A stretch of 64,000 nt of DNA, from positions 4,898,001-4,962,000 of the forward strand of contig OX638134.1 in the NCBI GenBank assembly GCA_951804985.1. The letters run 5' to 3'. Within the stretch, counting starts at the first letter, position 1; every line of letters begins with the position of its first letter. The notes below the pieces were generated by a model. The model saw only the letters and a list, made by a program, of their open reading frames with translations, was not told the origin of the DNA and did not search any database. The translations under genes and the position numbers were made by a program. Below, piece by piece: positions 48,295 through 60,450 of this stretch. The DNA is from Dryomyza anilis (taxonomy: Eukaryota > Arthropoda > Insecta > Diptera > Dryomyzidae).

Positions 48295-49079
48295 AAATTA
48301 TTATTTTTAATAACTTCTTAATATTCAGACGATAAATTCTAGAATTTTAGCAAATGTTGTTGATTTGAAAGAAGTTCGACTATTTTGCATTCGCAAGGAA
48401 TTCCTCTTCTGTTTTCGAAGTTTATACCCCTGTGAAGTGCTTCATGGTGTAAATCAGTCAATTCTTTAGTCAGTTTGTCATTATTATATTTATTAAGAAA
48501 TTTACTCTCTTAATATTAAGTAATATACTTTCTTAATATTAAGATATCTACTTTTTAATATTAAGAAATATACTTTCTTAATATTATGAAATTCCCTTTT
48601 TTATAAATTAAGAATTTTAACTTATTAAGAAAAGTCCTTTTTTTTTATTAAGAAATTTATATTCTAATTTTTAATATTAATGTGATAAATTATTATTTTT
48701 AATAATTTCTTAATATTCAGACGATAAATTCTAGAATTTTAGCAAATGTTGTTGATTTGAAAGAAGTTCGACTATTTTGCATTCGCAAAGAATTCCTCTT
48801 CTGTTTTCGAAGTTTATACCCCTGTGAAGTACTTCATGGTGTAAATCAGTCAATTCTTTAGTCAGTTTGTCATTATTATATTTATTAAGAAATTTGCTCT
48901 CTTAATATTAAGTAATATACTTTCCTAATATTAAGATATCTACTTTTTAATATAAAGAAATATACTTTCTTAATATTATGAAATTCCCTTTTTTTAAATT
49001 AAGAATTTTAACTTATTAAGAAAGTCCTTTTTTTTATTAAGAAATTTATTTTCTAATTTTTAATATTAATGTGATAAAT
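48295..49079. repeat. 392-bp tandem duplication
   Basis: The segment starting AAATTATTATTTTTAATAA at 48295 recurs at 48687 with only a few differences, including a distinctive TTCGACTATTTTGCATTCGC and GTTTATACCCCTGTGAAGT. Each copy contains several TTCTTAATATTAAG words that can form hairpins. Non-coding. Confidence 0.9.
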
Positions 49080-49175
49080 TATATAATTTTTTTATAACTT
49101 GATTCATTTTAGTGATTTTTTGTTCTTTTCCTTTTGAAATGAGTTGCTCATCAATTTTAGAAATTTATTTCCCTC

Positions 49176-49889
49176 TGTGTAGTACTTCAGTTAGTCCCTC
49201 AGTTAATTCTTCAGTCCGTTCTTCAGTCATCCATTCATTCACCTTTTAGTTTAAAAAAAAAAAATAAAAATAACAACACAATGTATACTTTAAGTGCCGC
49301 TCGTCACTTTTAGTCACTTTAGTCTCTCATTCGACTACTTCCTACTCTGCCACTTTGCCATTGCGGCAATATCCTTAAATGTCCCTGGCTGCAGTATTAA
49401 CTCGCGCAATTGCTGATAAGCATCTCATTTACAGACGTGCATGTCCTGCGCCGGATAATACGCTCTACTTTGTTTTGTGGGTTTTTCAACCGAAATGTAA
49501 TTTCGGTCTTCGTCGTCGTCGTTGTTCTGCTCGTTCTCATACTCCTTCTGCAGTTTTTAATATTGTTTTGCATTACGATACCTGTAGCTGTCAGTTTTTA
49601 ATTTCCTCTGGGGACTCGAAAAACTGGACATCATTTCGATGTTTTTCGGTTCGCTTTGATTGCGCGCTAAAAGCAACTATATTGTAGTTTTTTCTTTTTG
49701 GGTTTTTGTGTGTTTCGTGTTGCCTTGGATCATGTGTAGAAAATCGTCCTTAATTGCAGTTGACCAACAGACAGCACTAAATAGTGTTGAACAGCTTAAA
49801 GTTTAAAAAACTACTAAATATTTGAGTTTTAGAAAAGTATTTAATACATTTTTATAATTTTAAGTTAGTGTTTTGTAAGTGTTTTTTAT
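49176..49889. other. Non-repetitive stretch, no gene seen
   Basis: Less AT-rich from 49370 to 49640. Overlapping frames at 49379-49687 and 49410-49601 have no recognisable domain. No exon is supported. Confidence 0.4.
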
Positions 49890-50395
49890 GCGTTTATAAA
49901 ATCTATTTTAAAACAGCAGCAATACATTTTGCTGCAGGGCGAGGAACAATTTTCAATTTGCGGTAGGACGAGGACCAATTTCAGTTCTAAATAAAAACGG
50001 GTTTTTCAAAAAAAAAAAATTAGTAAAGGTTTTGTAAGTGTTTAGTAAATATATTTTGTTTTCAAATACTAACGTGTTGTTTAAATATTACAAGGGGTTT
50101 GTAAGGGTTTTGTAATGGTTATTAGGGTTTCGTAAGTGTTTTTTAAGGATTTTGTAAGTGTTTTGTAAAGGTTTTGTAAGAGTTTTGTAAGCGTTTATAA
50201 AATCTATTTCAAAACAGCCGCTTTGCATTTTGCTGTAGTGCGGGGAACAAGTTTCAATTTTCGGTAGAACGAGGAATAATTTCAGTTCTAAATTTAAACG
50301 AGTTTTCAAAAAAAAAAAATAGCAAAGGTTTTGTAAGTGTTTAGTAAATATGTTTTTGTTTTCAAATACTAAAGTGTTGTTTAAATATTGCAATT
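49890..50395. repeat. Imperfect 301-bp duplication with GTAAGNGTTTT spacer repeats
   Basis: About 49890-50090 recurs at 50191-50395. Shared words are GCGTTTATAAAATCTATTT, ACATTTTGCTG, TTTCAGTTCTAAAT and TTTTGTAAGTGTTTAGTAAA. Between the copies (about 50092-50190) a 10-11 bp repeat of the GTAAGGGTTTT type occurs eight or so times; similar words also lie before the first copy. The minus frame at 50088-50393 follows this repeat and is not a gene. Confidence 0.75.
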
Positions 50396-51033
50396 AATAA
50401 AGTGTTATATAGGTGTTTAGTAAATTATTTTTAAGGATTAAAGTAAAGGTTTTATTATGATTTTATTACGTATTTTTTATTTGTAGTTTATTAATTAAAA
50501 ATGACAGTTGAATTAGATTTTCTTCAAGGTTTTGTTAAATTATTAAATTTTTATACATATATCCCCATTCTAATTTTGAAGTGGTTTTTGTTAAGATCTT
50601 TATATTTAAAATACTTTCGTACAAATAAACTTCCCAACACTGTTTTGGAATGTCACATGTCATTGCAATGGCGGGCAAATAGCTGATAACACAAAACTTT
50701 AATCTCTTCTAATGTCCTGTGCAATGTAGGTACTTAAACTTTGAAAACATAAAAGGAAAACTGCGAACAAAACTCATTATAGCAAACGAGACAAAAGGAA
50801 CTATACTGCAATATACGAATGTAATTTACTAATATAAGCTAGGAATTTAATCTAAGTTTTTGGATTATTGCAAAAGATAATATATATAATTATATAATAA
50901 ATAAATGTGGTAATAAAAAGAAAAAATTATTTAATTTTAAAATGTGTAAAAAATAAAAAAAAATGCTTAAACCAACTGACTCTGGAAGGTACTTTTTCCG
51001 CAAATTACTGCAAATGATGCTCACTAGGTTTCT
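50396..51033. other. AT-rich stretch, no gene seen
   Basis: Nothing recognisable; a short frame at 50501-50686 has no domain. Confidence 0.4.
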
Positions 51034-51310
51034 GTGGCTACTAAAGGTATCTGAAAAATAAAAACCATTCTCGAAATATTGACAGACATTTTTATATGTT
51101 CCACTTAGCAGAAGTCGCCAGAGGGCACATAGAGAAAACAGTTTCTTAATATTAAGAAAAATTTAGATGTGGCTACTAAAGGTATCTAAAATATACAAAA
51201 TAAAACCATTTTGGAAATACTGACAGACATTTTTATATGTTGCACTCAGAGGAAGCCGCCAGAGGGCACACTAAGTAAAGAGTTTTCTAATTTTAAGAAA
51301 AATTTAGATG
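51034..51310. repeat. 135-bp tandem duplication
   Basis: GTGGCTACTAAAGGTATCT at 51034 recurs at 51169. Both copies continue through GACAGACATTTTTATATGTT and CGCCAGAGGGCACA to AAGAAAAATTTAGAT. Copies differ by several substitutions. The following sequence to about 51560 has more TTAAGAAA words. Confidence 0.8.
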
Positions 51311-52905
51311 AAATAGCGTCAAGTAAAATTTTACTTATTTTAAGAAATCTTTTTGTTAAAATAAGGAAGAGTTACTTGTTATAAAGAAACTATTTCCTTA
51401 AAGTAATGAACATTTTTTATTATAGAAAAACTTTTGTAATATAAAGATAACTTTATTTGGAATAGCAGCGTCATATTTAATATAAAACATATCACTTAGT
51501 GTTAATAAACTAATTTCTTAAAGACAATTTTACAATTTCAAGTTAAATTTTTCTTATTATTAGGCAACTCTTTTCTGAGTGCTCTAAAATTCATCGCAGT
51601 GTTGTTCGTATTGCTCAGGGAATTTCATCGTTACATTTAGACAATTTCAATAGCGCCATAAAACTGTTAAAATGTTAACTTTATGAGTGTCACAAATGTT
51701 GATATTAAAAGTCGAATTTTTTTGCTGACACCTCAGAAAAAAATACCTTTTTGCGTGATACGCCGTTCGTTTTTGGGTTTTATTTTTGCAAAATCTAAAA
51801 AGCAGTCTTTGTTGATATTTTTTGTATATATTTTTTTGTAATTTTGTTGCTTTCTTAATGACAATAATTAATGTCTGCGCCTTTTTGGGCCACTCCCCTA
51901 GTAAAACCGGCAGTGTTGCCAACGTTGTGTGCAAACAAAAGAGTTGCAAATTCGCAATGCTGACACTGACAATTTTGCACTAAATGATATGGGTTTTTAC
52001 GATTTTTTCTATATTTTTTTTTTAACAAATAAAAATTCTTTACAAAATGTTGCCATTTGTGTTTTGAAATTGTAAGGCAGCTAGGTGTTGCTTTAGAAGG
52101 TATTGTGATGTATTTTTTTGGCTGCTGTCACATTTGACATTTTATTGAATTTTCATTTTAATTTCACTTGCTTGCATTTCAGCCATTATTTATAATTATT
52201 TTTCAGTGCTGGCAACAATGTACTGCAAATATCAGCATTTTGTAGGTATTTTTGGACACAACTTGTTGATGTTTTCAATGTTTTTTATTATTTTTAGTGC
52301 AATTTTCGAGAAACTCTTTTAAAAATACTTTTTCTTTTTATATTTGCACGAGCGAATGATTTCGCGTTTTTATGATGATTAAAACTTATCGCTGAAACGG
52401 TTTATGACTGTCATTTATGCTGTGTTCAGACGTTATATTTTTGGGCGAAGTTATGCAAAAGGATTTGATTTGGTTTTTTTTTCCTATTTTTTTTTCAGGG
52501 TTATTTCAGTGATTTCTGTGATGAAATGAAATGCTTATTTTAATGGTTTTAATTACAGTTGAAAATGTTTTAATGACATTACGAGATTTGCACTCGTAGT
52601 TTTACGATATGATAAAAACATTCTTATGAAAATGTTTTTTTGTGGGTTTGGTGGCGCGGAAGATGTTTTATTTTTATGAAATTATAAAGTGAAAATGAAA
52701 AGACAGTGATGAAATTAAATATATTAAGGGGGTGGACAAATTATGAGCTATGCAGCAGTTTAAACTTTATTGCAGTTCTTAGTATTAAAAGGAATATGAA
52801 GAATTGAAATTGTTAGAATAAATTATTTATTATTTCAGAGGCAATATTTGAAACTAAAAATATCAAAGACAAGAATGTATACAAATTTGTCAGTGAAAAT
52901 GTTTG
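51311..52905. other. AT-rich stretch, no gene seen
   Basis: Non-repetitive except for TTAAGAAA words at the left. No exon supported; the minus frame at 51647-51949 is unrecognised. Confidence 0.4.
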
Positions 52906-52911
52906 TGAAAA

Positions 52912-53195
52912 TTTTAATTTTTAGTAAAAAATTGAATTTATAGTAACAAATTGGATTTTTAGTGAAAATTTGACTTTTTAGTGAAAAATTGACTTTTTAG
53001 TGAAAAATAGAATTTTTAGTGAAGAATTGAATTTTTAGTGAAAAATTTAATTGATTGAAAAATTTAATTTTTAGTGAAAAAATTGAATATTTAGTGAAAA
53101 AATTGAATTTTTATTGAAAAAATTGAATTTTTATTGATAATTAGAATTTTTAGTGAAAAATTTAAATTTTTGTGAAAAATTGAATTTTTGTTTAC
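52912..53195 (-). repeat. 19-bp satellite array 6 (minus orientation, short)
   Basis: About 15 diverged units of TTGAATTTTTAGTGAAAAA. The array ends directly at the start of the second heptanucleotide array, so the two repeat types are fused with almost no spacer. Confidence 0.85.
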
Positions 53196-53203
53196 GATTT
53201 AGA

Positions 53204-54236
53204 ATTACAATTTACAATTTACAATTTACAATTTACAATTTACAATTTACAATTTACAATTTACAATTTACAATTTACAATTTACAATTTACAATTTACA
53301 ATTTACAATTTACAATTTACAATTTACAATTTACAATTTACAATTTACAATTTACAATTTACAATTTACAATTTACAATTTACAATTTACAATTTACAAT
53401 TTACAATTTACAATTTACAATTTACAATTTACAATTTACAATTTACAATTTACAATTTACAATTTACAATTTACAATTTACAATTTACAATTTACAATTT
53501 ACAATTTACAATTCACAATTTACAATTTACAATTTACAATTTACAATTTACAATTTACAATTTACAATTTATAATTTACAATTTACAATTTACAATTTAC
53601 AATTTACAATTTACAATTTACAATTTACAATTTACAATTTACAATTTACAATTTACAATTTACAGTTTACAGTTTACAATTTACAATTTTACAATTTTAC
53701 AATTTACAATTTACAATTTACAATTTACAATTTACAATTTACAATTTACAATTTACAATTTATAATTTACAATTTACAATTTACAATTTACAATTTACAA
53801 TTTACAATTTACAATTTACAATTTACAATTTACAATTTACAATTTACAATTTACAATTTACAATTTACAATTTACAATTTACAATTTACAATTTACAATT
53901 TACAATTTACAATTTACAATTTACAATTTACAATTTACAATTTACAATTTACAATTTACAATTTACAATTTACAATTTACAATTTACAATTTACAATTTA
54001 CAATTTACAATTTACAATTTACAATTTACAATTTACAATTTACAATTTACAATTTACAATTTACAATTTACAATTTACAATATACAATATACAATTTACA
54101 ATTGACAATTTACAATTTACAATTTACATTTTACAATTTACAATTTACAATCACAATTTACAATTTACAATTTACAATTTACAATTTACAATTTACATTT
54201 TGCAATTTACATTTTGCAATTTACAATTTACAATTT
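53204..54236 (+). repeat. (TTTACAA)n heptanucleotide array 2
   Basis: About 147 copies of TTTACAA, same unit and strand as the array at 43154-45045. Few units deviate (for example around 53510, 53670-53700 and after 54080). As 7 is not a multiple of three and no frame hits a stop, all plus-strand frames read the heptapeptide FTIYNLQ. That gives the 380-residue frame at 53153-54295, which is not a gene. Confidence 0.97.
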
Positions 54237-55170
54237 TTATTTTAAAAATTTTTCAATTTGATAATATTACAAATTTGCAAATATTACAACTTTAAAAATA
54301 TATATTAAATAAAATTTAGAAATCCTTACTTTAATCATTAGCTGTCAATTAATGCACATTTTATTTACATTCAATTTTGTGCCCTGCAAAGTGCATGCTT
54401 AATGCGTAAATTTCTAATTTAAATGCTGCAGCAAATATTCAAATAAAGTTCCCTCGATACAACTCAAATAATAATAATAACAGCATTAAGTAAATGCAGC
54501 ATGATACAAAATTTACTTGCTAAGGCAATTAATAAAGTGCAAACACACACACGGATCTAAACATTGACAATTACAAACGATAATTAAGTTTATAGATGGT
54601 TCGCAAATTTACTTATACGACAGAAATGACAGATTATCCTTTGCAAGGAGCCAACTGGGAGGGAGGTGAGATGAGGCTAATAATGCTGCTTAGATTAATG
54701 CGAAAACTTATGGCAATGGAAAATGTAGAAGTTAGGTAAGGGGGTCCGGTCTATAATATGAGTCGAGACGCAATTTTGTTGCATTATCAACATGATTGCG
54801 CATATTATTTACATAAGTGTTGCATGTGATATAAATGTTGTTGTATTTGTGTTGTTTTAATTGTTGTTGTAATTGTACTTGTTCTTATAGTGATGCCATT
54901 GCAATAAATTGATACCAAAGCCAATGCCATTAATCATCACTTGTCACTGGAAGGTGTCTCCGATATTGGGCAGCTAATAAATCGCATCGATCAGCATAAC
55001 TTAGTTGCTATTTGAAGCATTTGCCAACAGGCAGCAGCAGAGTCTGATAACTAAGGCCTATCGTATTTACTTTAGGTCCCCGAGGTGGTTGGGTGTTCTT
55101 AATTAGGTTTTACTTTGTAATACTCAGATTAGTCTGAATATGTTTAAAGTTAATTTTTATTTTGAGTTGT
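54237..55170. other. Island, no gene seen
   Basis: From 54580 to 55090 the DNA is less AT-rich and non-repetitive, with GGGCAGCTAATAAATCGCATCG and CAACAGGCAGCAGCAG-like words. There is no open frame of note. A good candidate for conserved non-coding sequence, untested. Confidence 0.4.
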
Positions 55171-55174
55171 TAAA

Positions 55175-56160
55175 AATGATTTTTTAGTGAAAAATTGATT
55201 TATAAATCAAAATTTTAATTTTAGTGAAAAATTGATTTTTAAAGAAAATCTGAATTTTTAGTGAAATCTAAATATTTCGAAAAAATTGAATTTTTTGGTT
55301 AAAGTTTAATTTTTCAGTGAACAACTTTTAGAGAAAAATTTTATTTTCAGTGAAAATTATAATTTTATTCATAAATTAAATTTTTATTGACAATGTAAAT
55401 TTTTAGTGAAAAATTTAATTTTTAGTGAAAAAATTTAATTTTTTAAGTAAAAAATGTATTTTTAGTGAAAATTGAATTTTAGTAAAAAATTTAGTTGTTA
55501 GTGAAAAATTGAAATTTAACTAAAAAAAATATTTTTTAGTGTAAAATTGAATTTGTAGTGCAAAAATTGAATTTTTAGTGAAAAATTGAATTTTTAGTGA
55601 AAAATTAAATTTTTAATGAAATTTGAATTTTTTGTAAAAATAAGAGGAGCATTTATATAAAAATTTAATTTTTAATGAAATTTGAATTTTTAGTAAAAAT
55701 TTATTTTATAATGAAAAATTTAATTTTTAGTAAAACATTAAATTTTTAGTGAAAAATTGAATTTTTAGTGAAAAATTGAATTTATAGTGAAAAATGTAAT
55801 TTTTAGTGAAAAATTTAATTTTTAGCGAAAATTCAATTTATAATGAAAAATTGAATTTTTAGTGAAAAAATGAATTTTTAGTGAAAAATTGAATTTTTAG
55901 TGTAAAATTGAATTTTTAGCAAAAATTTAATTTATAATGAAAAATTGAATTTTTAGTGAAACATTAAATTTTTAGTGAAAAATTGAATTTTTAGTGAAAA
56001 ATTGAATTTTTAGTGAAAATTGAATTTTTAGTGAAAAATTGAATTTTTAATGAAAAATTGAATTTTTTAGTGAAAATTTGAATTTTTTAGTGAAAAATTG
56101 CATTTATAGTGAATTCTGTATTTTTTTTTAGTAAAAATGGAAAATTGAATTTTAAATGAA
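55175..56160 (-). repeat. 19-bp satellite array 7 (minus orientation)
   Basis: About 50 units of TTGAATTTTTAGTGAAAAA, diverged at the left (55175-55550) and more regular at 55730-56100. It faces the + array at 57600-60450. Confidence 0.93.
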
Positions 56161-57595
56161 AAACAAAATTTGTGACATATGGAAGACAACACAAATTTTA
56201 AAATTTTTGCCAATTTTATTTTCGGTTTTCATTGCATATTTTATGCAAATGCTTGTTATTCATTTTTACAGCCCGCAGCATAATTTATTATTTTAGCTAA
56301 AAAAAGGAATTTATATTTATTTTAATGTTTTTCTGAAATCAGTTTTCGTTTTTTTTTCCTTCTTTGGATTGTACTTTCTTTTGTGGTGCTCGTCACATGA
56401 GCAGGACATCATAAGAACACCGCATCATGTATGCGCTTGAGCTGCTTAATGTCCTCGAGTGCTTGTTTTCTGTTTGGCTACGCATTTGCATTTGTTTTTA
56501 TTATATTGCAGAGATTTTGCAAAAAGGATTTTTCAGCTTTGCATTTGGCTCTTGTGGTTTAAGTTTGTTCCTTATTATTTTTTTTTGTTTGCTCTGCATA
56601 TAATTGTCAATAAAAATTTACCGTGCGGAAAATTTGTTGTGCAAACAAAAATATAAAATTTTTCATTTCATTTGATGGCTGCAAGGATATGCTGCAGGAT
56701 CTTGTAAAGACGAAAACCTAAAAAGAGTAAAAAGAAACAATTGAAATGCATAAATGCTAATAAGAGGAGCATTTATAACTTCTATATTATTTCAAAAAAT
56801 ATATTTTAAAATGTCCTTAATTATATCAATTGCTTGAATGCCTAAAAGTATGCTATAGATTTACTTAAAGCTGAATTATACAGAGTCAATGCAACAATTT
56901 GTTTAAATTTTAATAAAGAGGCCCCTTATATCACACTTTCGATGCCAATTACTTAGCCCACGGCTTAAATGTAACACCAGCATCTAATGTAAAATAAATT
57001 GGATTATCCTTTGATTCATCTGCTGCATTCTGCTTCTTTCTCGTCATCGTCATCTTCTATTTCTGCTTCTACTTCTACTTCTGCCTGCTGCGTCCAAGAA
57101 TAATTTATGACTGAACCATATTTCAAATGTCCTTTCAATGCAGCTGCATGTGCAATGTATGCCTAATGCCTATGTGGTGTTTGAGGCGATAATTGTATCC
57201 GACAAATATTCTGATTTGATTTGCCATCGAAATCATTCTCCGGCAAATAGGTATTTATATAATTTGTCGATGCACTCAAGTGTCAAAGTAATTTAAAACA
57301 CTTGTCCGTTTTCTATAATATAGTATCTGGCTGTCCGTCGGTCTCTGAGTGTGAGTAAGTAATGCCTTAAAGCAATTACTGTAGCAGGCTGTGCAATTTA
57401 TGTAATAGTCTTTGCGCCCATAGAACTAATGCATTTCTGTGGAAACACATTGGGGCAAACATGTAAATGACAAATTTTTGATATTAATTTAAAAGATTTG
57501 TATTTGTATAAATTGTAATTTATATTAATAGTTGAATTAAATTTAATAGAAAAATCAAAGAGAAAAATTATAAAATTCAAATTCAAAATAACTAT
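56161..57595. other. Spacer between inverted arrays 7 and 8
   Basis: Non-repetitive. 56380-56560 and 56940-57380 are less AT-rich, the latter with TTCTGCTTCTACTTC runs at 57055-57085. No exon supported; the frame at 56459-56656 has no domain. Confidence 0.4.
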
Positions 57596-57604
57596 TTCAA
57601 TACA

Positions 57605-60450
57605 AATGAAAATTTTCTTAAAAATTTCAATTTTTCACTAAAAATTAAATTTTCACTATATAATAAATTTTTCACTAAAATTCAATTTTACACTAAAATT
57701 TCAATTTTTCACTAAAATTTCAATTTATCACTATAAATTCAATTTTTCACTAAAAATTCAATTTTTCACTAAAAATTCAATTTTTTACTAAAAGTTCAAT
57801 TTTTCAGTAAAAATTCAATTTTTCACTACAAATTCAATTTTTCACTAAAATTAAATTTTTCACTAAAAATTCAATTTATTACTAAAAATTAAATTTATCA
57901 CTAAAAATTCAATTTTTTACTAAAAATTCAATTTTTTACTACAAATTCAATTTTTCACTAAAATTCAATTTTTCACTAAAAATTCAATTTATTACTAAAA
58001 ATTAAATTTATCACTAAAAATTCAATTTTTTACTAAAAATTCAATTTTTTACTACAAATTCAATTTTTCACTAAAATTCAATTTTTCACTAAAAATTCAA
58101 TTTATTACTAAAAATTAAATTTATCACTAAAAATTCAATTTTTTACTAAAAATTCAATTTTTCACTAAAAATTCAATTTTTCACTCAAAATTCAATTTTT
58201 CACTAAAAATTCAATTTTTCACTATAAATTAAATTTTTCACTAAAAATTCAATTTTTCACTAAAAATTCAATTTTTCACTAAAAATTCAATTTTTTACTA
58301 AAAGTTCAATTTTTCAGTAAAAATTCAATTTTTCAATAAAAATTAAATTTTTCACTAAAAATTCAATTTTTCACTAAAAATTAAATTTTTCACAAAAAAT
58401 ACAATTTTTCACTAAAAATTCAATTTTTCACTAAAAATTCAATTTTTCACTAAAAATTAAATTTTTCACTACAAATTCAATTTTTCACTAAAATTAAATT
58501 TTTCACTAAAAATTAAATTTTTCACTAAAAATTAAATTTTTCACTAAAAATTCAATTTTTCACTAAAAATTCAATTATTCACTAAAAATTATTCACTAAA
58601 AATTCAATTTTTCACTAAAATTTCAATTTTTCACTAACAATTCAATTATTCACTAAAAATTATTCACTAAAATTTCAATTTATCACTAAAATATCAATTT
58701 TTCACTAAAAATTCACTTTTTCACTAAAAATTCAATTTTCCACTAAAAATTCCACTTTTCACTAAAAATTCAATTTTCCACTAAAAATTTAATTTTTCAC
58801 TAAAAATTCAATTATTCACTAAAAATTCAATTATTCACTAAAAATTCAAATTTTCACTAAAAATTCAATTTTTCACTAAAATTCAATTTTTTACTAAAAA
58901 TTCAATTTTTCACTAAAATTCAATTTTTTACTAAAAATTCGATTTTTCACTAAAATTCAATTTTTCACTAAAAATTCAATTTTTCACTAAAAATTCAATT
59001 TTTCACTAAAAATTCAATTTTTTACTAAAAATTCAATTTTTCACTAAAAATTAAATTTTTCACTAAAAATTAAATTTTTCACTAAAAATTCAATTTTTCA
59101 CTAAAAATTTAATTTTTCACTAAAAATTCAATTTTTCACTAAAAATTCAATATTTCAATTTTTCACTAAAAATATTTAATCAAAAATTAAATTTTTCAAT
59201 ACAAATTAAATATTTCACTAAAAATTCTACTTTTCACTAAAAATTCAATTTTTCACTAAAAATTCAATTTTTCACTAAAAATTCAATTTTTCACTATAAA
59301 TTCAATTTTTCACTAAAAATTCAATTTTTCACTAAAAATTCAATTTTTCACTAAAAATTCAATTTTTTACTAAAAATTCAATTTTTCAGTAAAAATTAAA
59401 TTTTTCACTAAAAATTCAATTTTTCAGTAAAAATTAAATTTTTCAGTAAAATTCAATTTTTAGTAAAAATTCAATTTTTCACTAAAAATTCAATTTTACT
59501 TAAAATTCAACTTTTCCCTAAAAATTCAAATTTTCACTAAAAATTAAATTTTTCACTAAATTTCAATTTTTCACTAAAATGTTCACTAAAATTCAATTTT
59601 TCACTTAAAATTAAATTTTTCACTAAAAATTAAATTTTTCACTAAAAATTCAATTTTTCATTAAAAATTCAATTATTCACTAAAAATTATTCACTAAAAA
59701 TTCAATTTTTCACTAAAATTTCAATTTTTCACTAACAATTCAATTATTCACTAAAAATTATTCACTAAAATTTCAATTTATCACTAAAATATCAATTTTT
59801 CACTAAAAATTCACTTTTTCACTAAAAATTCAATTTTCCACTAAAAATTCCACTTTTCACTAAAAATTCAATTTTCCACTAAAAATTTAATTTTTCACTA
59901 AAAATTCAATTATTCACTAAAAATTCAATTATTCACTAAAAATTCAAATTTTCACTAAAAATTCAATTTTTCACTAAAATTCAATTTTTTACTAAAAATT
60001 CAATTTTTCACTAAAATTCAATTTTTTACTAAAAATTCGATTTTTCACTAAAATTTAATTTTTCACAAAAAATTCAATTTTTCACTAAAAATTCAATTTT
60101 TCACTAAAAATTCAATTTTTCACTAAAAATTCAATTTTTTACTAAAAATTCAATTTTTCACTAAAAATTCAATTTTTCACTAAAAATTCAATTTTTCACT
60201 AAAAATTTAATTTTTCACTAAAAATTAAATTTTTCACTAAAAATTCAATATTTCAATTTTTCACTAAAAATATTTAATCAAAAATTAAATTTTTCAATAC
60301 AAATTAAATATTTCACTAAAAATTCTATTTTTCACTAAAAATTCAATTTTTCACTAAAAATTCAACATTTCACTAAAAATTCAATTTTTCCCTAAAAATT
60401 AAATTTTTCAATAAAAATTCAATTTTTCATTAAAAAAAATTTCAAAATAT
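57605..60450 (+). repeat. 19-bp satellite array 8 (+ orientation, longest)
   Basis: About 150 units of TTTTTCACTAAAAATTCAA. Two higher-order repeats are visible. A 113-bp block marked by CAATTTATTACTAAAAATTA recurs at 57875, 57988 and 58101. A block of about 690 bp (58570-59260) recurs at 59668-60358 with a constant offset of 1098 bp, checked at both ends by ATTCACTAAAAATTATTCAC and AATATTTCAATTTTTCAC. Confidence 0.96.

Larger units (their letters stand above)
47450..49175. mobile_element. Possible AT-rich element bounded by CACACAGTGGAAA / TTTCCCTCTGTGTA
   Basis: The interval begins near ACACACAGTGGAAAAAA and ends near TTATTTCCCTCTGTGTAG, an imperfect inverted match. Inside are many TTCTTAATATTAAG/CTTGATAT words, a SINE (47775-48087) and a tandem duplication (48295-49079). 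Related AAGAATAATT..CTTG phrases occur at 19.6-20.1 kb. No coding capacity. The boundaries and unity of this element are uncertain. Confidence 0.3.

Noticed and set aside
53153..54295. A 380-residue open frame with a 7-residue repeat
   Set aside because: Translation of (TTTACAA)n with short satellite flanks; no domain, no start context, explained by the repeat length.
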